A stretch of DNA of 64,000 bases from Bretschneidera sinensis (GCA_023935145.1 CM043699.1:132231536-132295535), one strand, 5' to 3'. Positions 42,972 through 54,600 are shown, numbered from the stretch's first letter. Made by a program: numbers and translations. The notes: generated by a model not told the origin, from the letters alone.

Positions 42972-43484
42972 CTACTCCTCTGCCTCGGATAAATCATTTC
43001 GGGCTACCAATTGATGGAACTCCTCCGTGTAATCATCCACCGATCTCGTGCCTTGCCTCAACGAATGAAGTCGTTGAAACAAGGTTTGAGTGTAGCCGAA
43101 AAGAAGGAAGTGACCTTTCATCTTCTTCTTCATCTTCTCCCAATCTGTGATCTTGGCCTTGCCTTGCCGGTCGCGTGAGCGCCTTAACTGCTCCCACCAC
43201 GCAGATGCTCTGCCTTTGAGTTTGATGGCGATCAGTTTCACTTTGACAAGATCTAAGACTTCCTTATACTCGAAAATACGCTCCACTTCATTCAACCAAT
43301 CGACGAATCCCTCGGCCTGTAACGTACCAGAAAACTCGAGTAGATCCACTCTGAAACCGAGGTTTCCATAACGTTCTTCCCGACCATGGTGCTCCCAGAA
43401 ACGAGCAGGATTGTGATGCAGGTTTTCGAAACTGGAATCGGAATCGTGATCTTCCATCTTACGATCACAGAAATTCTGCGCCAC
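42972..43484 (-). CDS. gag: Gypsy gag (chromovirus-like)
   Basis: 170 codons with LEFSGTLQAEGFVDWLNEVE, VKVKLIAIKLKGRASAWWEQ and KMKKKMKGHFLLFGYTQTLF then HSLRQGTRSVDDYTEEFHQL, the core of the plant Ty3/gypsy retrotransposon gag domain (about residues 50-165). The frame stops before the zinc knuckle, which lies downstream in another frame near 42735-42770. Capsid protein of the element. Confidence 0.85.
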   Translation of the reverse strand: MAQNFCDRKMEDHDSDSSFENLHHNPARFWEHHGREERYGNLGFRVDLLEFSGTLQAEGFVDWLNEVERIFEYKEVLDLVKVKLIAIKLKGRASAWWEQLRRSRDRQGKAKITDWEKMKKKMKGHFLLFGYTQTLFQRLHSLRQGTRSVDDYTEEFHQLVARNDLSEAEE

Positions 43485-43651
43485 TAGACGCTGGGTTAAC
43501 TCTGCAACTTACCTCTATAAATCCTCAATAATCGTATCCTGAACGTTACGATCACGACGTGGGGCTTCCTTGTTCGGAACCTGCCCGCGATGACCACGAC
43601 CACCAGCTATGGAAACTGGTGAAATCTCACCCCAGGAAGATGTTAAAGCTC

Positions 43652-44180
43652 TGATACCGGGCAGAATAGTGATTATTCTGCAGGCTAGTTTCAACAGATA
43701 TTTCGTAGAGAGAAACACAAGAAAAACCCTAAAAAAACACAGAGAAACACAAGAAAAACCTTGAAAAACACAGAGAAACACTTCTAATGTTTAATTTAAA
43801 ATTATGCAAATAGAATAATAATGATAATCTGTCTTTTCCGTATGTGGTCTCCTTATTTATAAGGCCAAAGCAAAAAAAAGAAAAATCCCCGAAAACATAA
43901 TCCTGGGGAAAACTAAGGAAATTACTAAAATTAAGCTATTGTATTAAGGTAGAATCAACGGCAATCAATTCTGACTTGAATGCAAAAGAAAATTGCAAAT
44001 GGAAAGTTTCTTAAAACTGAAAACTACAAATTTGAAGGCCTAAAACCAAATCAACGGCAGTCAACCGTTCTAAGTAGTCCACCTGCCATTTTTGCACTGA
44101 TCTGCCAACTCAAATATCTCAGTGCCAACAATGTGTTATCTGACAACTCAGCATCATCTGGCTCGGATCTTCCTGCATCA
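43652..44180 (-). repeat. 5' LTR of gypsy 41332-44180
   Basis: 529 bp. On the minus strand TGATGCAGG to CCGGTATCA, next to GAGCTTTAACATC. Confidence 0.85.
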
Positions 44181-44434
44181 CTTTCATAATTACTTGCTTA
44201 TAATTATTTATTGTTCAAGTAGATGCGATTGATTGCTTAATTATTTTATAATTCAATTATCATTTCTATATTAAGTAATAAACTCTCTCATCTTTGTGCT
44301 AGTAATTTAGGAAGATTGATTTGATTTAATTCCGCATATATTTTGATATTTGAGATTGCAAAAAGTATTTAAATTTTTTAATACCTAATTCACCCCCTCT
44401 TGGGTATTGCAATAGTATATTTTAGACCAACAAT

Positions 44435-44446
44435 TGGTATCAGAGC
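44435..44446 (+). promoter_or_regulatory. Primer binding site, initiator tRNA-Met, of the SIRE-like element
   Basis: TGGTATCAGAGC two bases after the 5' LTR end (44432). Confidence 0.92.
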
Positions 44447-44487
44447 CTCATTCTCAATTTCAGGCTTAAAATCCTTGAGTTGATCCT

Positions 44488-46200
44488 ATGGCAACTATAT
44501 TTTTCGAAGGAAGAGATCCTACTAGTCCTTCTATTCTCCATGAAACAAATTTCACCCATTGGAAAGCTCAAATGAAGATTTTTATTCAAACTCATGATTA
44601 TTATGCTTGGTATTTCATTCTTGAAAATGAAAATGATTTTGATGCAAATGATTGTAAATTCATTCAACTAAATGCTAAAGTTATGAACATGTTTTATAGT
44701 TTTCTTGATCAAAACGAAGTTGATCAAATTTCCTCATGTAAGAGTGCAAAAGAAATTTGAAATTTATTGGAGGTTATACATGGAGGAAATGAGCAAGAAA
44801 ATAATTTCAAATTGAAAAACTTTGTTCATGACTTAGAGCATTTTAAAATGAATGAAAATGAATCAATTTTTGATTCGCAAACTCGTTTTACCATACTTAT
44901 TAAAACTTTATCTTTCATGGGTAAAATTTATTCTAACCTTGAATTTGTGAGAATATTTCTTAGGTCTTTGTCAAATCAATGGAAAATTATTTTGACAAAG
45001 CATTCTAGAAGTGAAAGCTTAGAAGAGTTTATGGAATCTCTCAAGAAGCATGAAAGCTAGTTGGATTACAAAATTGATGGTTCCACCACATCCTTACCTC
45101 TTATGGAAATTGAAGATGTTAATCGTGATAGTGATGATGAAGAAGAAGACTCCTCAGATAAAGAGATTGGATATGAGGAAATTGTCAACCTATGTTTTAT
45201 GGCAATCGACGACAAAGATGAGGTATCGACTTCTTCCTCTTCAAAAAATAACATTGTTAGTAGTAGTGAAGAATTGATAGAAGTCATAAATGAAATGTAT
45301 GATGAATTGAAGAAATTCGATTCTAAGAACACCATTCTTAAAAAGGAAGTGTCATCTGGTAGGTCTAAAAGAAGAAAAAGATAAACTATCTTTATTGTTT
45401 TATAATTCTTCTCAAGATTTTCTTAAAGATGAAAATAAAAACTTAAAGAAGAATATAATAGAATTGAATGGCACGATATTTAGACTTACGTTTGGAAAAG
45501 AAAAGCTAGATGAAGTGCTATCTTGCCAAAGATTAAATGGAGCAAAATCCGAGTTAGGTTATTCTCCATTAGGAAAGCAAAAATCAAAAGAGAGCTTATT
45601 CATGAAAGCATCATGTGTGAATGAAGCCTCTACTTCAAAGACCACTAGCAAGGTCAAAAGCATTCCCTCAATGAATGCTAGTAGGTCTAGAAATACTAAT
45701 TCTAATGTATATACAAGAATGAAGCATCCTAGAAATACTCATGCTTATATGTATGCTCATTCAAGAAATGCTTATACACATCCTAGGAATAACCGTCATG
45801 TGCATCCTAGAAACAATATGTATAATCAGAACTTGCACACTACATATGCATATCCTAGGAATTACCATCATGGTTATCTTAGAAATAATATGCATATTCA
45901 TAATAATGCAAGCATGTATCCTAGAAATCATCATCATACATTTTCTAGAAATGACATGCATATTCATATTCCAAATAGAAACATGTATCCTAGGAATTCT
46001 TATCCAAAGAAGACATGCACAACTAAGTCATCCTAGAAATTTCAATAACTACTACCCTAGGATTGTGCATCGTAAACATGTCTACAAATATAGAACACCT
46101 TATGTTTGTAAGAAAGTATGGGTCCCAAAAAGAACCATATTTTCTAGGACTAACCCCAAATGACCCAAGAAATTTTGGGTACCTAAAAGTGTAATCGTGT
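44488..46200 (+). pseudogene. gag: SIRE-like gag, interrupted, with PRN repeats
   Basis: Starts MATIFFEGRDPTSPS. The UBN2-type core (NFTHWKAQMKIFIQTHDYYA; IFDSQTRFTILIKTLSFMGK) spans 44488-45060 with one TGA (44758-44760) in place of Trp. After a TAG at 45058-45060 an acidic, Ser-rich linker (45061-45384) and a coiled-coil-like part (45395-45620) follow. 45720-46035 is a His/Tyr/Asn-rich tract with six PRN and four variant xRN motifs. No Cys-His zinc knuckle is visible where the lineage has one. The VWVPKRT and KFWVPKSV ends (46115-46195) are SIRE-like. Confidence 0.82.
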
Positions 46201-46204
46201 ATCC

Positions 46205-46508
46205 TTGTGTGATGTAGATATGTCTCCACACCAAAGAGAAAGGTAACTGTTGCTACCTTGATAGTGGATGCTCAAAGCACATGACCGATGAGGAGATATT
46301 CTTAGGATATTCAACCTCTGGTAAAGCTTATAGAGTCTTCAACAAGAGAACTCTAGTGGTAGAAGAATCCGTACATGTAACTCTTGATGAGTCTAACCCA
46401 ATTAGTAGTAGAGAAGTTTCTTTCAATGATGATGCAGATTTCATTCCAAAAACGAAAACACCTACTCCCATTGTTGACCCAAAAGAGAGTACACCTCAAA
46501 CAAATTAA
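46205..46508 (+). pseudogene. Protease start fused to post-integrase segment
   Basis: The frame reads CCYLDSGCSKHMTDEEIFLG then YSTSGKAYRVFNKRTLVVEE. DSGCSKHMT is the protease active site; EEIFLGYSTSGKAYRVFN normally follows integrase. Around 500 codons of protease body, GAG-pre-integrase and integrase are deleted with the frame kept. An acidic linker follows to a TAA at 46506-46508. Confidence 0.82.
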
Positions 46509-46526
46509 GAGATAGAAGCTCTCAAA

Positions 46527-48200
46527 TTGGATCAACCATCTACAAGTCAACAAGAGGATGGTCTTCCCAAAGATTGGAGGTATGTAAATTATCACCCAAT
46601 AGATCAAGTGATCGGTGATCCTTCACAAGGAGTAAGAACTCGTTCTTCTATTAGAAATATTTGCAACTATGTAGCCTATTTATCTCAAATAGAACCTAAA
46701 ACATTTGTAGAAGCCGAGAAGGATATTGATTGGATAAATGCCATGCAAGAAGAAATAAATCAATTTGAAAGAAACAATGTATGGAATATAGTTCCTAAAC
46801 CAAAGAATCATACAATAATAGGAACTAAATGGGTATTTAGAAATAAGATGGATGAAAATGGAATAGTGACTAGAAACAAGGCTAGACTAGTTGCTAAGGG
46901 ATATAATCAAGAAGAAGGAATAGACTTTGATGAGACCTATGCTCCCATAGCAAGATTAGAAGCTATTCGAATGTAATTATCCTTTGCATGCTTTAACAAG
47001 TTTAAATTATTTCAAATGGATGTAAAAATTGCATTTTTAAATGACTTTATAGAAGAAGAGGTTTGTGTTGAGCAACCTCTTGGATTTGAGAATCCTAGTC
47101 TTCCAAATCATGTCTACAAGCTCTCTAAGGCTCTATATGGGTTAAAGCAAGCTCCAAGAGCATGGTATGAAAGATTAAGTAAATTTTTGATTGAAAACAA
47201 TTTTACAAGAGGAAAAATTGACACAACCTTCTTCACAAAAACTCACAATAATGACACTTTGCTAGTCCAAATATATGTTGATGATATTATATTTCGTGCT
47301 ACTAATGAATCTATGTGTTAAGAGTTTACCAAGTGCATGCAAAGTGAATTTGAAATAAGCATGATGTGAGAGCTTACCTACTTCCTTGGACTTCAAATCA
47401 AACAATTGAAAGGAGGTATCATTATTAATCAATCAAAATACACCAAGGACCTACTAAAGAGGTTCGGGATGGAAAGCTCAAAGCCAATTGGTACTCCTAT
47501 GAGCAAATCTACAAAACTTGATCTTGATGAAGGAGATAAGTGTGTAGACACTAAATATTATAGAAGTATGATAGGAGCTTTACTTTATTTAACTACAGGT
47601 AGACCTGATATAATGTTCAGTGTCTGCATGTGTGCTAGATTTTAGGCTAATCCAAAGGAATCACATGTAATTGCAGTGAAAAAAATCCTTAGATATCTAC
47701 AAGGAACTCAAAACCTAGGATTATGGTACTCTAGAGATTCATCTTTTGAGCTTGTAGGATATTCAGATGCTGACTTTGCGGGGTGTAGGTTAGACAGAAA
47801 AAGCACATGTGGAACATGCCAATTCTTAGGTGCAATGTTAACCTCTTGGTTTTCCAAGAAACAAAACTCCGTTGCACTATCAACCGCCGAGGCGGAATAC
47901 GTAGTAGCTGGAAGTTGTTGTGCCCAAATATTGTGGGTGAAACAACAACTAGAAGACTATGGCATGAACTTTAAAAGTATCCAATACATTGCGATAATAC
48001 CAATGCTATCAATTTAACCAAAAACCCTATTAAGCACTCTAGAACCAAACGCATATAAGTTAAACATCATTTCTTAAGAGACCATGATAAAAAAATGTGA
48101 TATAATACTAGAATTCATACCCTCAGAAGATCAAATAGCTGACATTCTTACTAAGCCCTTAAACGAAGATAGCTTTAGTAAGATTAGACTATTAATGAGA
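46527..48200 (+). pseudogene. SIRE-like RT and RNase H
   Basis: Frames 46527-46976, 47016-47321, 47406-47645 and 47676-48017 are colinear in one copia [79 protein letters not shown], catalytic QIYVDDIIF (about 47268-47294), YTKDLLKRFGM, then RNase H YSDADFAGCRLDRKSTCG and ALSTAEAEYVVAGSC. Stops at 46974, 47319 and 47643 and a shift after 48017 inactivate it. Catalytic residues of both domains are still present. Confidence 0.87.
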
Positions 48201-49864
48201 TTAACAAATTATGAAATTATTCATGTTTGATTGCATCTACATTTCATCATATGCATATTTGACATCTAGTGAATGAGTATTAACTCCCATTTGATATATC
48301 TCTCACTCAAGATGGCATATATAGATCATTTCTTGCTAAAATTCCAAGTTGGAGATCAAAATTTTATGTGTTATGAAAGACCCAGTCGACTAGTTTATTG
48401 GTCCAGTCAACTGATATCTCTCTGTCTAGTTACCCAGTCGACTAGTTGAGTCAGTCCAGTTGACTGGTAACTCACTACCCATTTAATACTCAAATATTAA
48501 TTGATTTTTGATGAAAAATAGAAAGGGTAAGATTAATAAGATATTTATGCTCATAACATATATTAAAGGAGAAAGTATGGTACAACTCCCTATCTCATAC
48601 TCCTTTATTTTTTAAATATAACTTTGATAAATTCTCTTTGATTTGGCATTGGATAAATCAAGTGATGAGCTTGAATTTAGATTTGAGAATTACTCTTGAG
48701 TTATTTATTTATCAAGCATGAGCTAAATATGAAACTTTCTATTATATATGCTTGAGTTTGAAAATAATGATTATCTTTGCATTGAATTGATAATCATCTA
48801 TTTATTGAATCTAACATACCCTGAAAATGATATTTGATTGATAATTGAAAATTATATTTCGATGCATATATTCAGGGGAAGTAACCTTTTTTTTTTAAGT
48901 ACTTATAGATCTTTCCAATTTGAACATCTTTTTGAGTAGTTGATGAGCTATATGTCTTGATTATTCAATCAATCAACTACCAATAAGGCTTGTTAAGTTT
49001 TATCCAATTTTTTTTTCACTTAAAAGTTAAAAATAATTACTTTAGACTTTTTGAAAGGGGGAGAAAATCTGATTTATTGGTAAAAGAGAAAACCTTTGGT
49101 AAAGTTATTTTACTCAAATGAGTTTAAATACTTGATAAACTCTTTTTGATATGTTTAAATTTGGATATTATATCTTGAGAATTTTATCTATTTTCGACCT
49201 ATTGGTAAATCACACAATGAGTTCAAACTCTTGTCCTTTATTGATTAAGTGTAAGATACTCTAAGCATTGAGGTTATTTTGAATATTGAAGATTTATAAT
49301 GCCTAAGAATTATTTTAGATCATGTGGGGCTTGAATTCATTCTTTTGTGGGAAGTTTGAAGGACAAGTAAAGGAAACCTTGTCCTATTTTCTATAAAACT
49401 TTAGCACTTGAGTCTCTTTGAACCCAACTCTTTCAAAAGCTTTATATTTCTTGATATCTTGTAAAACGATTCTTTTCTCAATATATTGAATCAAAATATT
49501 TTCAGTAGCATATTTTGGGGGGGAGCTCTTCTTTGAAATCCACCCTTTTTGATGATGACAAAATGGGGGAGAAGAATAAGAAAATTAGAGATCTTGTTAG
49601 ACCTTATTCTTGACTTAACGTATCTTGAACTCATATGGAAAATGTATTGATATATATGCATTTATTGAAGGAAGATTGAAATTGAGATAAATACCTTTGA
49701 AAAGTATTTTTGTTATGGTTGATTTTCTGCAGGAGGTCAATAAACAGAAATACAAGGAGACCATGTCATATTTTTTTTGCAAAACTCTAATCCCTTCATT
49801 TCTTTTCAATTTATCTTCTTTAATCTCTAATTAAGATTTTTGTCACCATAAAAAAGGGAGAGAT
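48201..49864. other. Non-coding stretch between pol and 3' LTR of the SIRE-like element
   Basis: SIRE elements may carry an env-like ORF here; I see none longer than about 65 codons. 48385-48475 contains several CAGTCGACTRG-type motifs. A purine-rich tract (AAAAAGGGAGAGAT, 49851-49864) precedes the LTR as the polypurine primer. Confidence 0.6.
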
Positions 49865-51606
49865 TGTTGATCAAGTGTCTGTTGACCCTAAATGATTTTG
49901 ATAGTGACAAAAATCTTAATTAAGCACTAATGAATATTACTTAAGTGATACAGATTGTTAATAGTGTTTATACATCAAAGGAGATCAATATTATAAAAAT
50001 TGGTGAATCAAAGTTGATGATCTCAAAATTCAATCAGCTCTCCAAAAGATCAAATTCAAGGAGAATAATTTAAATGCAACTTCAAAGACAAAAAAAGATA
50101 AATTATAGGTTTGAATCCTAAGATACACTTTGTAAGCAATTCAATTTTTAGGAGCTAATTAAATTTGCATTGCATTTTATTATATAGCCTTAATTAATTG
50201 AAGATATAAAATCTCCACGTGATTTTATTAAATGCAAATAAATTCTTTGGGCTCAATACTTAACATGCTCTAATTGAACTTAAGAAGAATTTATGTTGAC
50301 ATAGAAAATTATTTGAGCATTCGTAATATATCATTCTTCATATATTTTGCACACATATTATGCTTAAATTTGTAATATGTTTTGTCATCATCGATAATGT
50401 CTCAATCAAAAAATTGATTAGATTAATTTTGATGATAACAAAACACTTTGAAGTGTTTAACACGTGTCCTTAATGTGCAAGAAAGTTTGATTCGATTAGG
50501 AGATTTTTTGAAACTCAAAAATCCAAAAAAAATAAAGAAATATGAAGAAAATTAATGTTGAAAACACTGTTCATCCTTAAAACACTGTAGTAGCACACAA
50601 AAACTGACCCAGTCGACTGGGTGCTCGAAAAGTCAGTTTTCACATCAGTTATAAACGACAGTCGACTGCTATAAGTGGACAGTCGACTGGGCAAGTTACA
50701 ACAGCTATATTTTTAAATTTAAAAGGTTATAAACTTGTCTCTAATGGCTCTATTTTGTCTCCAGCGGCTAAAAGACTTCAAGACACTATAAATTAAGCCT
50801 CAAATGTCATTTGGAAGACAAGAGAAACATTCTACAACAAAGGATTAAAGCAAAATCTTTATTCTCTTCTTCTTGAGCCAAAAAATCCATTATCAAACTA
50901 TTAGCTTTTGAGAGAGAAAATATTAAGTTGTAATCTTCATTGAGAAATCTCTCTCTTGTTTGTTTGTTTCAAACTTTCCTTTCATTATCTTGTTAAAAGA
51001 GTTGGTGTAACTCTTATGAGAGTTTGTAAGTGAGCTAGTGAGTGTTGGGCATATACACTTGGGAGCAAACTTAGGATTCTTGTGAAAAAGGTTGAAGCAA
51101 CACCCTTAAAGTTACTTGTTTGCATTCGGTTTGAGTAACACCCGTGAAGTTGCTTGTTTGTATTCAGTTTGAGCAACTCCTGTGAAGTTGCTTGCTTGTA
51201 TTCGGTTTGAGCAACACCCGTGAAGTTGCTTGTTTTAGTGAAAGGCTTCAAGGAGGATCCTTAAAGAGAGTGGACGCAGGGTCGGAAGGATTTTGATATT
51301 GTTGAACTACAATAAATCGAGTTTGCATCTCTCTAACTCTATTTCCTTAATTACTTTCATAATTACTTGCTTATAATTATTTATTATTCAAGTAAATGAG
51401 ATTGATTACTTAATTATTTTATAATTCAATTATTATTTCTATATTAAGCAATAAACTCTCTCATCTTTGTGCTAGTAATTTAGAAAGATTGATTTGATTT
51501 AATTCCGCATATATTTTGATATTTGAGATTGCAAAAAATATTTAAATTTTTTAATACCCAATTCACCCCCCTCCTGGGTATTGCCATAGTATATTTTGGA
51601 CCAATA
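49865..51606 (+). repeat. 3' LTR of the SIRE-like element
   Basis: 1742 bp, TGTTGATCAAGTG to GGACCAATA (the usual final CA has become TA). TATA box near 50786-50793. It contains a four-unit 38-bp tandem array at 51091-51240. Confidence 0.9.
51091..51240. repeat. 38-bp tandem repeat, four units, in the 3' LTR
   Basis: Units start at 51091, 51129, 51167 and 51205, built on GTTTGAGCAACACCCGTGAA with GTTGCTTG. The 5' LTR has a single unit. Confidence 0.92.
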
Positions 51607-51611
51607 TATAT

Positions 51612-51925
51612 AAATATATGCATTTCAAATTGATGTTTCCAAATAAAACAATTTCTTGTTAGTTGCATCATAGTTAACGTATAAGCTACCACATATACTT
51701 GGGGTATAAAACTGAACTGTTCAAATAGTTAAATTATTTATTTAGTTTGATTCAAATTTTTATTATGGTCATGTTTGAATTGTTATTTAAGTTAATTTAA
51801 AGCAAGTTGGTTTAAATGGGTTCAAGCTAAATTTTTATTTATGTTAACTTAAAACAAATTAAATTAAATACTTTCAAGAGAAATTTAGAAAATAAACAAA
51901 AATGATGGATCTAATGTAAGTAAAC
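51612..51925. other. AT-rich flank, nothing recognised
   Basis: Low-complexity sequence without ORF or repeat similarity that I can see. Confidence 0.5.
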
Positions 51926-52260
51926 AGCGAGATATCTAGGATATCCCCGTCCTTCGCACATGGGCCACCTCATCCCCAAAGCACTATAAAAGGACCCAGG
52001 TATCCGTATCTGTATCCAAGAGCAGGGGAAAAATCACATTTTAGATACCGAAAGCTCCACCATCCCCGTTCTTCTAAAAACTTGCACTAACAGAGGCATC
52101 GGAGCATCTCCAGAGGCATCCCCTCTCTCTCTTCCGGTGACTCTTTAGCTTACCTCATCATCCCTTTGCAAGTTCTCCCCTAGGCCCGGCCTTCAACTTA
52201 GCAGCACGTTTTTGGCAGTAACAGATTGGCGCCATCTGTGGGAAAAACCAATTTATCGCT
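51926..52260 (+). repeat. Gypsy LTR remnant with TATA box and primer site
   Basis: CTATAAAAGG (51984-51993) is a good LTR TATA box. The LTR ends GGCAGTAACA (52223) and is followed by TGGCGCCATCTGTGGGA (52227-52243), the primer-site type of plant Tat/Retand and large non-autonomous gypsy elements. The left end is not identifiable, and no coding region follows before the minisatellite. Confidence 0.65.
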
Positions 52261-52339
52261 AACGATAGAAGCGAAGAAATCTAAAGAACTCATATGTTGC
52301 CATGCTGAGCCGTCCAACACCATGTTGCACACTACCAAG

Positions 52340-52875
52340 TCGTAGTGCGCACACCTCCATCTAAGCCATGGCATCAGTGCACACACCCTCGGACAGGCCA
52401 AGCATCAGTGCACCTGCCTCTATCCGAGCCATGGCATTACTGCGCACACCCTCGAACAGGCCAAGAATCAGTGCGCACACCTCCGACCGAGCCATGGCAT
52501 TAGTGTGCACACCCTCAAACATGCCGAGCATCAGTTTGCACACCCTCACACAGGCCAAAGCATCAGTGTGAATGCCTCCCTTCGAGCCCTGGCATTTGTG
52601 TGCATGCTTGGACAGGCCAAAGCATCAGTGCGCACACCTCCGTCCGAGCCATGGAATATGTGCGCACACCCTCGGACAGGCCGAGCATTAGTGTGCACGC
52701 CTCCCTCTGAGTCCTGGCATCTGTGTGCACACTTGGACAGGCCAAGCATCAGTGTGCATGCCTCTGTCTGAGCCATGGCATCAGTGCGCACACCCTCAGA
52801 CAGGCCAAGCATCAGTGCGCATGGCTCTGTCCGAGCCATGGCTTCAGTGCACACACCCTCAAACAGGCCGAGCAT
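52340..52875. repeat. GC-rich minisatellite, about eight units of about 63 bp
   Basis: The consensus unit begins GAGCCATGGCATCAGTGCGC, then ACACCCTCGGACAGGCCAAG and CATCAGTGCGCACACCTCCG. Several units are shortened by half. Open frames in both directions here (such as 52546-52953 minus) arise because the unit length is a multiple of three. It looks like the 5' untranslated part of the preceding gypsy remnant, and ends where the duplicated block resumes. Confidence 0.85.
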
Positions 52876-52902
52876 AAGTAAATAATACTTAAATTGGGTG
52901 CA

Positions 52903-53654
52903 GGCTAAGTATTTCTCCCATGTGAGGGGCCAATAGATTTGCATCTGTGTCATTATGTGGCATCTATCGTTTTTTTTGCAAATTAAATGGGCTTACCATT
53001 TCTAGAAAGTCAAAATCAATAGATTTAAAAAGTCAAAATGAGAGTAGCTATCGAATTTCGGTCTCGATTTTAGGCGTCTCTCCTCTTTGACTCCACCGTA
53101 AAAAACAATGAGATCTAATCCCCCTAGATTATTTTTCTCCACTTACCTTCCAAGAAGACCAAATGTCTTTGCCACAAAGAAATTAATACTACTAGCTTGT
53201 CATCCCGAGCAATGCACAAATGTTCATTTATATTAAATTTTATTTTGTAACGTATTTTCATCAAAATTTAATTAAAAGTTAAGATAAGTATACATGCATC
53301 CAATAATAACAGTACGCGTAAACCCTAAACCCTAATTTCATAAATATATTTTTGTAGTATATGAAAATTATATAGTAATATTTGAAAGAGAAAAGTCTAG
53401 AGTTAATAACATCCCAATATAGAAATTTTGGGAAGGAGAAATCATGCATAGAAAATATGGAACTTAAAACGGCTGCTTTACTTTTCTTTTTGTTTAAATA
53501 AGAAACATTCTTAAATTTTTTCAAATTTGAAGTAAAATTTTCTAAATATAGATTAATTGATAAACATTTACGTAGCATGATTTGATATTCTACCGGTTGT
53601 GACACATGCCAGAAAAACAAATTTGTCATTCACTATGCGAATTTCTCCCATGTT
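52903..53654. repeat. Duplicated flank left of CACTA copy B
   Basis: GCAGGCTAAGTATTTCTCCC onward matches 30405-31103, including the telomere-like motif, with about 50 bp extra near 53190-53230. The partner portion of this flank sits at 39427-39675. Confidence 0.85.
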
Positions 53655-54090
53655 CACTACAAGAAAAAACAGCTTCTGCAACGGATTATCACTGACGAAC
53701 TAATTTATGTACTATCACTAACAGATTATATCCCTCTATGCTATATGGAAATGTATCACCGATAATAATATTCACTCAGTAATAGGTTTTTAAAAAATCA
53801 TCTTTTTTTGTTTTTGATTAAATTTTCATATGAAAAATGGTATCACTGATAATTAATACTTTGTAAATTAATTTTTATTTTATTTTACTAAAACAAAAAA
53901 ATACTATCACCGACGAAATATTTTGTCAATGATAATAAATGCAAAATAGTATCACCGATAGTTAATGCTTTGCAAATAGATTTTAAATAGATTTTTTATT
54001 TTATTAAAACTAAAAGTAACATCACCGACGGAATATTTCATCAGTGATAATAAATTCATTTTAAATATATTTAAGAGTAAGGCAACAACA
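53655..54090. repeat. CACTA B terminal and subterminal repeats
   Basis: The same motif set as copy A (ATCACCGACGAAATATTTYRTCARTGATA-like, spaced by AATTAATRCTTTGYAAAT) but with fewer units. Confidence 0.82.
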
Positions 54091-54239
54091 TGTTTTGAAT
54101 GCTAGACCTCTTATTAAAAGTATTAAAGTTTTGCTATTGATCCAACTCACTGAAAATTTTGCTTTTCTAGAAAACTTATATTTATCTTGTTACAATTCAT
54201 TCTCCTAAACATAAAACTTAACCCTGAATAACCCTAACA

Positions 54240-54600
54240 TCAGATTCATGTTTACTCAAAATGGACAACACAGCCGCACTCCCTCTGCCCTCGCTCCTCA
54301 GTTGCACGCATCACGCTCTTCCCTCAGCCATCAGCAAGCTCTTCCTTCGTAGGTGGCAGACCCTCTACTCTCAGCCATACCTCCTCTGCCCTCGCCCCTC
54401 AGCCGTCGCAGTAGGCTCTCCCCTTAGCCGTCAGCACGCTCTTACATCGCATGCCGTCTTCCCTCAGCTGTCGCAGGCCGTCTTCTATCAGCCGTCGCAG
54501 GAGTAAACCCCTCGGTCATCACAGGACCAAACCCCTCAGCCGTTCGTGAGTGAAGATGTGAGTATTACATGTGGACCAAACCCCTCAGCCGTTCCATAAA
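54240..54600. repeat. CT-rich block of CACTA B
   Basis: Imperfect CCCTCAGCCGTCGCAGG-type repeats matching 31868-32170. The open frame at 54261-54506 is rich in Ser, Leu and Pro and not conserved in copy A, so I do not call a gene. A 40-bp stretch with ACCAAACCCCTCAGCCGTTC is duplicated at 54529-54595. Confidence 0.75.

Larger units (their letters stand above)
41332..44180 (-). mobile_element. Non-autonomous Ty3/gypsy deletion derivative
   Basis: LTRs 41332-41827 and 43652-44180 flank gag and a shortened pol on the minus strand. CTTTC duplications are at 41327-41331 and 44181-44185. On the minus strand the right LTR runs TGATGCAGG to CCGGTATCA; the left LTR end reads CGGCGTTA, three transitions away. 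The interior goes from gag through protease directly to the C-terminal end of pol, with RT, RNase H and integrase absent. Confidence 0.88.
39910..44432 (+). repeat. 5' LTR of the SIRE-like element, split by an insertion
   Basis: Starts TGTTGCTCAAGTG, ends TAGACCAACA. The insertion at 41332-44180 leaves CTTTC on both sides. A TATA box (CTATAAAT) is at 40874-40881. Several GTCGACTG motifs lie at 40655-40790. One copy of the 38-bp unit is present near 41185, against four in the 3' LTR. Confidence 0.9.
39910..51606 (+). mobile_element. SIRE-like Ty1/copia retrotransposon carrying a nested gypsy element
   Basis: The 5' LTR (39910-41331 plus 44186-44432) and 3' LTR (49865-51606) flank gag and pol with an iMet primer site at 44435. 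TATAT lies on both sides (39905-39909 and 51607-51611). The long LTR (about 1.7 kb), the gag type and a 1.6-kb non-coding stretch after RNase H fit the SIRE/Maximus lineage. The integrase is missing and the frames have many stops. It sits in the flank of EF-hand copy B and splits the duplicated block. Confidence 0.9.

Noticed and set aside
41332..44180. First read as part of the copia 5' LTR
   Set aside because: Comparison with the 3' LTR shows the LTR is continuous across CTTTC and the segment has its own LTRs and gypsy gag.
52368..52953. Overlapping frames of 60-135 codons on both strands at the minisatellite
   Set aside because: They follow from a repeat unit of about 63 bp, a multiple of three; composition is repeat-driven.
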